A stretch of 64,000 bases of DNA, taken from the NCBI GenBank assembly GCA_015501055.1, contig JADNYV010000025.1, forward strand, positions 1-64,000, read 5' to 3'. Shown one piece after another: positions 59,595-64,000 of this stretch (the stretch's first letter is position 1; every line of letters starts with the position of its first letter). The notes under the pieces are model-generated. The model made no database searches. It saw nothing but the letters and a program-made list of their open reading frames with translations, and was not told where the DNA came from. This DNA comes from Mucidula mucida. Taxonomy: Eukaryota > Basidiomycota > Agaricomycetes > Agaricales > Physalacriaceae. Position numbers and translations under genes: made by a program.

Positions 59595-61102
59595 CTATGT
59601 CTGTACACGGAAAATGACTTCTCCAGTCGCACGACTCAAAGCACGTTTTGTTTGATCCACTATGTGGAATATCTCTTGTCGACCACGAACAAACTTCCAC
59701 GTTTGCGTTGATTCCGCCCAATAGGCGTCTTCCTCCTGTAGGAACTTCAAAGTCTCGTTTCTTTCGGGGACGAAATGACTGGCGTAGAGCTCGATACTGT
59801 AGAAGGTATTGGGTAGAATGGGGAGTTCTCCTAAGACGGGTACGTGTTCAGGTAGGTTCGTGAAGCCTCAAAGTCAATGTTCATGAGCATCACACGCCGG
59901 CCATGACTGGGGAACTCACCCATAACGGCGCCAGCATCATGTCCCCAATCACCGATTGGATGGGAGTATATCTGTCCTTCAATTCCCTCCGATTTCATGA
60001 TGTCAAGGCATCTGCGTAGAACGGTGTCGCCAGTCAGACCGGCTTGCATGTTTTCTAGCACGATGTCTTGCATGCGATTGCTTTTCTTGAGGCCCGTTTT
60101 CAGGCCGTCAGGCGCGTCCATTTCTCCGATGCTACTTTGAAGGACATATGCGAGATGCTGCGTGTCGGTGTTCATGCCCATAGCAGTGATTCCCATATCG
60201 ATGTGAAGCATGTCACCTTCTTGGATGACATCGTCCGTCCCTTCCCAGCCTGGATTCATAGTCGACTTGATGACAGAAACGCGTGGGTGGTTCCAAGTCG
60301 TCACATTCATGGTAAGCATCTTTTCTCGGAACCACCATTCCAAATCCTAAACTGTGTTAGTCCAGATATAAGCACTGGATATTGTGTTACTTGCCAGAGT
60401 GCTAGTTACTCCGACGTCAATGACGCGATGTGAGAAACCCTCTTCTAACATTGCCCATACGCTCTCTTGCATATCTCGGTAGTAGTCGATTTGATCAGAG
60501 CCTTTGTCGGAGACAAACTCGACGGACATCATGGGAACGTTCACGGTTCGCGACATCCACTTCTCTCCGAGCTCCTCCTCGAGGACTGCAAGCTCCCCGA
60601 CATGTAACCCTCCGGAGAATGCGAGATCGCGGTCTACGTTGATAGCAATACGCTCCGGGGTATATTTTTCGAGCTGCTGCCTTAATTCAGGCCACACCTG
60701 CCCAGTATTGTCGATCCACATCAGCGGATTGGGCTGTCCCGTCAGAGAAGATGAATTGGTGTGGAAGAGAAGAATGGTTCGGCGATGCACGTCGTAGTCA
60801 GTTGCGTTCTTTATGGACCACCATAAAGTGTCTTCGGCGTGCTCTCTTTGAGACATCTAGACGTTCATGAGATGCGGAGAATGATGAAGCGAAGAATTTA
60901 ATACAAGCCAGGCATCGACACCATATTTCTTCAGCAGAGCGGGTACGCGGGACATACGTTCCGCGCGCCACTGGTCCTGGATAGCAGCTTGTTCTCGAAG
61001 TGAAGGCAGCCGTTTATATTCTGCCGGAAGAGCGGGTTGTAGTTGGCCATTGACAACCAAAAACGCAGAAAAAGCACAGATGATAGACGAGAAGCAGACC
61101 AT
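59595..61102 (-). CDS. secreted M24 (Xaa-Pro dipeptidase-like) protein
   Basis: Exons 61102-60905, 60856-60395, 60346-59920 and 59866-59595 give 452 residues, in phase. A signal peptide (MVCFSSIICAFSAFLVVNGQ) is followed by a creatinase-type N-domain and an M24 fold (GVTSTLDLEWWFREKM, GDMLHIDMGITAMGMNTDTQ, YSHPIGDWGHDAGAVMG, PILPNTFYSIELYA). Classical M24 metal ligands are only partly evident, so it may be a diverged or inactive member. Intron two (60394-60347) has a GC donor (GCAAGT), which preserves the conserved GVT-STL segment. Start is 274 bp from the divergent PRPP synthetase start. Confidence 0.8.
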
Positions 61103-61375
61103 TTTGTGGGAAACAAAGCGCCAGGCAGATAAGATATCGTTCAGTGCGAGACACATGGTGCAGAAGGGACGCGAAAACTATCCTGAGCTTAAGATAGACT
61201 GTCATGGGACTTTTCTGCCTGGGAATGCGTAGATGCATGTCCTTATTTTCTTTGAACGACTTCCAAGATTGAAGAACTTCAGACGTTGGAACAAGGCTTG
61301 CGGCAGATGCCGACTGCTTGGCGGAACAACTTTCCGTGCTCCGGTGCCTGACTTTACAGAACTTGATCTACTACC

Positions 61376-62637
61376 ATGTTGAATGGCACTGGCATTAAAA
61401 TCTTTTCTGGTACGTCTTCAATCAAATTTCAAGCTAGTTTCTCATTCTTTTTGTAGGCACAAGTCATCCAGAGCTCGCAGAGATCATCGCTCGTCGGTAT
61501 GTCTTGTGCCAGCTTTCGCTCTCGTGGCATCTGAATAAAATTTTCAATATTAGCATAGGTCTCACTCTTTCCAAGGCAGAAGTCACCAAGAGCGGCATAG
61601 GAGAGACAAATGTCCGCATAGCAGAGTCCGTTCGAGAGAACGATGTCTACATCATCAATACCGGCTGTGGAGCGGTCAATACAGCGCTGATGGAACTCTG
61701 CATTATGATCCACGCCTGCAAGATTGCGAGCGCAAAACGGATCACTGCTGTACTGCCACTATTCCCCTACGCACGTCAGGACAAGAAGGACAAGAGCCGG
61801 GCGCCTATAACGGCCAAGCTGGTGGCCAATATGATCCAGCGAGCCGGATGTGATCATGTTATAGTCAGTTCTGCGAGCTGCAGGCGTAAATCAACGCTGA
61901 CATGCTCACTACAAGACAATGGACTTGCACGCCTCGCAAATCCAAGGTTTTTTTGACGTTCCTGTTGACAAGTGAGCTTCCTCTGTTCCCTGTGAGTATG
62001 TACTCATTGGATTATCAGCGTGAGTCCAGACGTACACTCAGCTCACCCATCATCAATATACACCCTAGCTTTACGCCGAACCGTCCGCCATCTTATACAT
62101 TCGGACGCACTTCAACCTTGAGGACGTAGTTATCGTTTCTCCGGATGCTGGAGGCGCTAAACGGTAATTCCAAACATCTTTAATACCGTCTCATCTGACT
62201 CTTCACACAGGGCAACCTCAATAGCAGACCGTCTCGGCGTCGACTTTGCCCTATTCCACAAAGAACGAAAAAAGGCCAACGAGGTTTCGCGAATGGTGCT
62301 TGTCGGACATGTGAAAGACAAGGTCGCGATTCTTGTTGACGACATGGCAGATACGTGTGGAACGCTTTGTCTTGCCGCACGCCACCTTGCAGAAGCTGGC
62401 ACGTCCAAAGTGTACGCGATAGTCACACATGGTATTTTAAGCGGGAACGCGCTCAAATCGGTGGATGAAAGCGCGCTGGAGAAACTCATCGTGACGAATA
62501 CCCTACCACAGCACGAGAACCAGGCGAACTGTGCAAAGATCGATGTTATAGACATTGGGGTTGTATTGGGAGAGGTCATCAGACGGAGTCACTACGGAGA
62601 GAGCGTTTCTAAATTGTTTCACGAGGTCCCTTACTAA
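61376..62637 (+). CDS. PRS: ribose-phosphate pyrophosphokinase (one frameshift)
   Basis: First exons 61376-61409 and 61457-61496, third exon from 61554. Reading: [117 protein letters not shown] (PRPP loop). It makes PRPP from ribose-5-phosphate and ATP for nucleotide, His and Trp synthesis. At the splice near 62070 one C is missing before LYAEPS; without it the frame fails. The enzyme family is certain; which Prs paralogue it is cannot be told. Confidence 0.92.
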
Positions 62638-63226
62638 ATTTGAAAGAGTAGATGATTGTACTCATAGATGTATTGTAAAGACATGGTGATTTCGTTAGTC
62701 AACATCGACGTTCACTTCATTGCGCCGGGAAAGGTATACTTGAGGGGGTTTCGCTTGATCGGCAAACGTTCCTGTTCTAGCCAGACAGGAAGGTTCCTCT
62801 TCGTGTCTTTATTTTGTATCGTGAGATCTTTCTGTTTTGAAAAGCCCACAACGCGAGCTCTACATGGGTTCTGTGGCCCCGATACTGTAGAAAGTTTCAT
62901 CATGAACATTTAACACTATGCAGCAAGCTTCACGATGTCATGAGCCGCCACGATTGGCGCTGTGCGGCGTGTCGCCAATATAGCATCACTGAGGACAAGT
63001 TGTTAAACCCCGACTAGAAAGAAATGGACGCGCGGGCTTCGTGAACCCCAGATTGTGTGTTGTTTCCTCTGCTGATCATATCAACGCATATGTAGTTCCC
63101 GTCGATTGATTTTCTGGAAGTGGCCAAAGGTGGGTTTCGAGCCAATTTGAAAATGCAACGAATAAACCGGGCCGCCGTTCCAGCATCGGCATATCGGCAC
63201 GGGTTCGACGAGTCGTCGTAAGTACC
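62638..63226. other. intergenic, no gene seen
   Basis: This interval holds the 3' flank of the PRPP synthetase gene and the region upstream of the GET1 copy. No coding, tRNA or repeat feature was recognised. Confidence 0.4.
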
Positions 63227-63944
63227 ATGTCGCTCCTTGTCACCATTTTCGTTCTTGTGTTTCTTACAGAGTTGATCCCGTGGCTTGGGAAATCTGTACT
63301 GCTTGAAATTGTGCGTCAACACTTTGGCGAGGCTTTCTTGCGCTCTCCCGCTGACGGACACCCGCTTCCAGTGCTGTTCGCTGTATCTGAAAATCTTTCA
63401 TCCGTCACAAGCGGCTCGGCAGCGCCAGCTCGAGACCAATATCCTCAACACGAAAGCAGAGCTCTTGAAGACTAGTACACATGATTAATTTGCCAGAAGG
63501 GCCAAGCTATGGCGTATTCTTGACAAAGGTCTTGCAGACTTGGATAAGCTGTGTGGCGTCGTTTGTCGGAGATTATCAATTGATTCCGCGACGCAAGACT
63601 CGGAGATTGCGTCTGTCAAGTCGGGTTGTTCGATCAGGTTCAACTCTGTCCTTTGAATGTCCACCACGGGCGTCCACTTTGTTGTAGGACGGCGGTACCG
63701 GAAATCAGCGCTGTCTACCTTCCCCATGGATGGTTTGGGCCCATTCAATGGTGCTTCGCACTGCCTTTCGCACCGAAAGGTAGATGGCCAACCTTCTTCC
63801 GGTTCGGTACTGATGTGAACATTAGGCTCTGTCAGCGTGGGCATGTGGTAAATGGCCTGCAAACGAGTTTTTAAAGTAGGAGAACGTGTGGTAAAGGACA
63901 TATGCGGTAAGGAATCTAAACATGACTACGCCTCCCCGTGTTGA
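63227..63944 (+). pseudogene. GET1: GET1-like gene with three in-frame stops
   Basis: Begins MSLLVTIFVLVFLTELIPWL (first TM helix), then after an intron LYLKIFHPSQAARQRQLETN and a coiled coil, then KSG...FNSVL-MSTTGVHFVVG, VYLPHGWFGPIQWCFALPFA and a tail MACKRVFKVGERV. This is the GET1/WRB order, the ER receptor subunit that inserts tail-anchored proteins. TAA 63486-63488, TGA 63654-63656 and TAA 63849-63851 sit where Gln, Trp and Gln are expected; a frame change occurs near 63702. All three stops fit C-to-T or G-to-A changes. Either a pseudogene or a damaged consensus. Confidence 0.65.
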
Positions 63945-64000
63945 TCAGGCAACAGTGAGCTCGGAGATAAAGACGGAAGCGGAGACTGCAGGCAAAACGA

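Overview
This window is nuclear DNA of a filamentous basidiomycete, almost certainly an Agaricomycete. The signs are genes split by many 45-58 bp introns, two class I hydrophobins, a tyrosine-recombinase (DIRS-type) retroelement and a fungal TRPY channel gene. No rRNA, tRNA or CRISPR array was found. Gene models were built by reading splice sites and phase by eye, so exon limits are best estimates.

Layout. 1-7.5 kb is repeat-rich: an LTR-like segment, an octamer cluster, an AT-rich tandem array, a decayed DIRS retroelement (gag, RT-RNase H and a tyrosine recombinase truncated at its 3' side) and a 1,078-bp transposon with 61-bp terminal inverted repeats that ends 29 bp before the start codon of an F-box gene. 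From 7.5 to 37.3 kb lies a dense gene block: F-box protein, C2H2 zinc-finger protein, disordered protein, mitochondrial PP2C (pyruvate dehydrogenase phosphatase type), USP36-like deubiquitinase, small basic protein, DUF3602 repeat protein, membrane-anchored spermidine-synthase-like protein, KRE6/SKN1 glucan-synthesis protein, haspin kinase, PSF2 (GINS), hydrophobin 1, TRPY channel, ARPC3, NOB1 and LEU2. From 37.4 to 41.2 kb there are a broken AAA-ATPase-like gene and hydrophobin 2, the latter on an inverted copy of the hydrophobin 1/PSF2-tail segment. From 41.4 kb to the end: M28 carboxypeptidase, two tandem four-TM proteins, VPS17, GH17 glucanase, RIB1, a PY-motif membrane protein, a Gln-rich coiled-coil protein, a seven-TM protein, an M24 peptidase, PRPP synthetase and a GET1 copy with three in-frame stops.

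The genes are mostly housekeeping and do not form one pathway or a biosynthetic cluster. Themes are cell-wall glucan (KRE6, GH17), aerial surface (hydrophobins), chromosome biology (haspin, PSF2), 40S maturation (NOB1), endosomal sorting (VPS17), tail-anchored protein insertion (GET1) and leucine, riboflavin and PRPP synthesis. Many neighbours are divergent or convergent with only 25-310 bp between them.

The most striking overall signal is that about 17 positions in otherwise conserved genes need one extra base to restore the frame. Nearly all can be read as loss of one base from a short C or G run. Many other genes in the same window are clean. This looks more like a consensus-sequence artefact than 17 real mutations, but it changes how every affected gene should be read.
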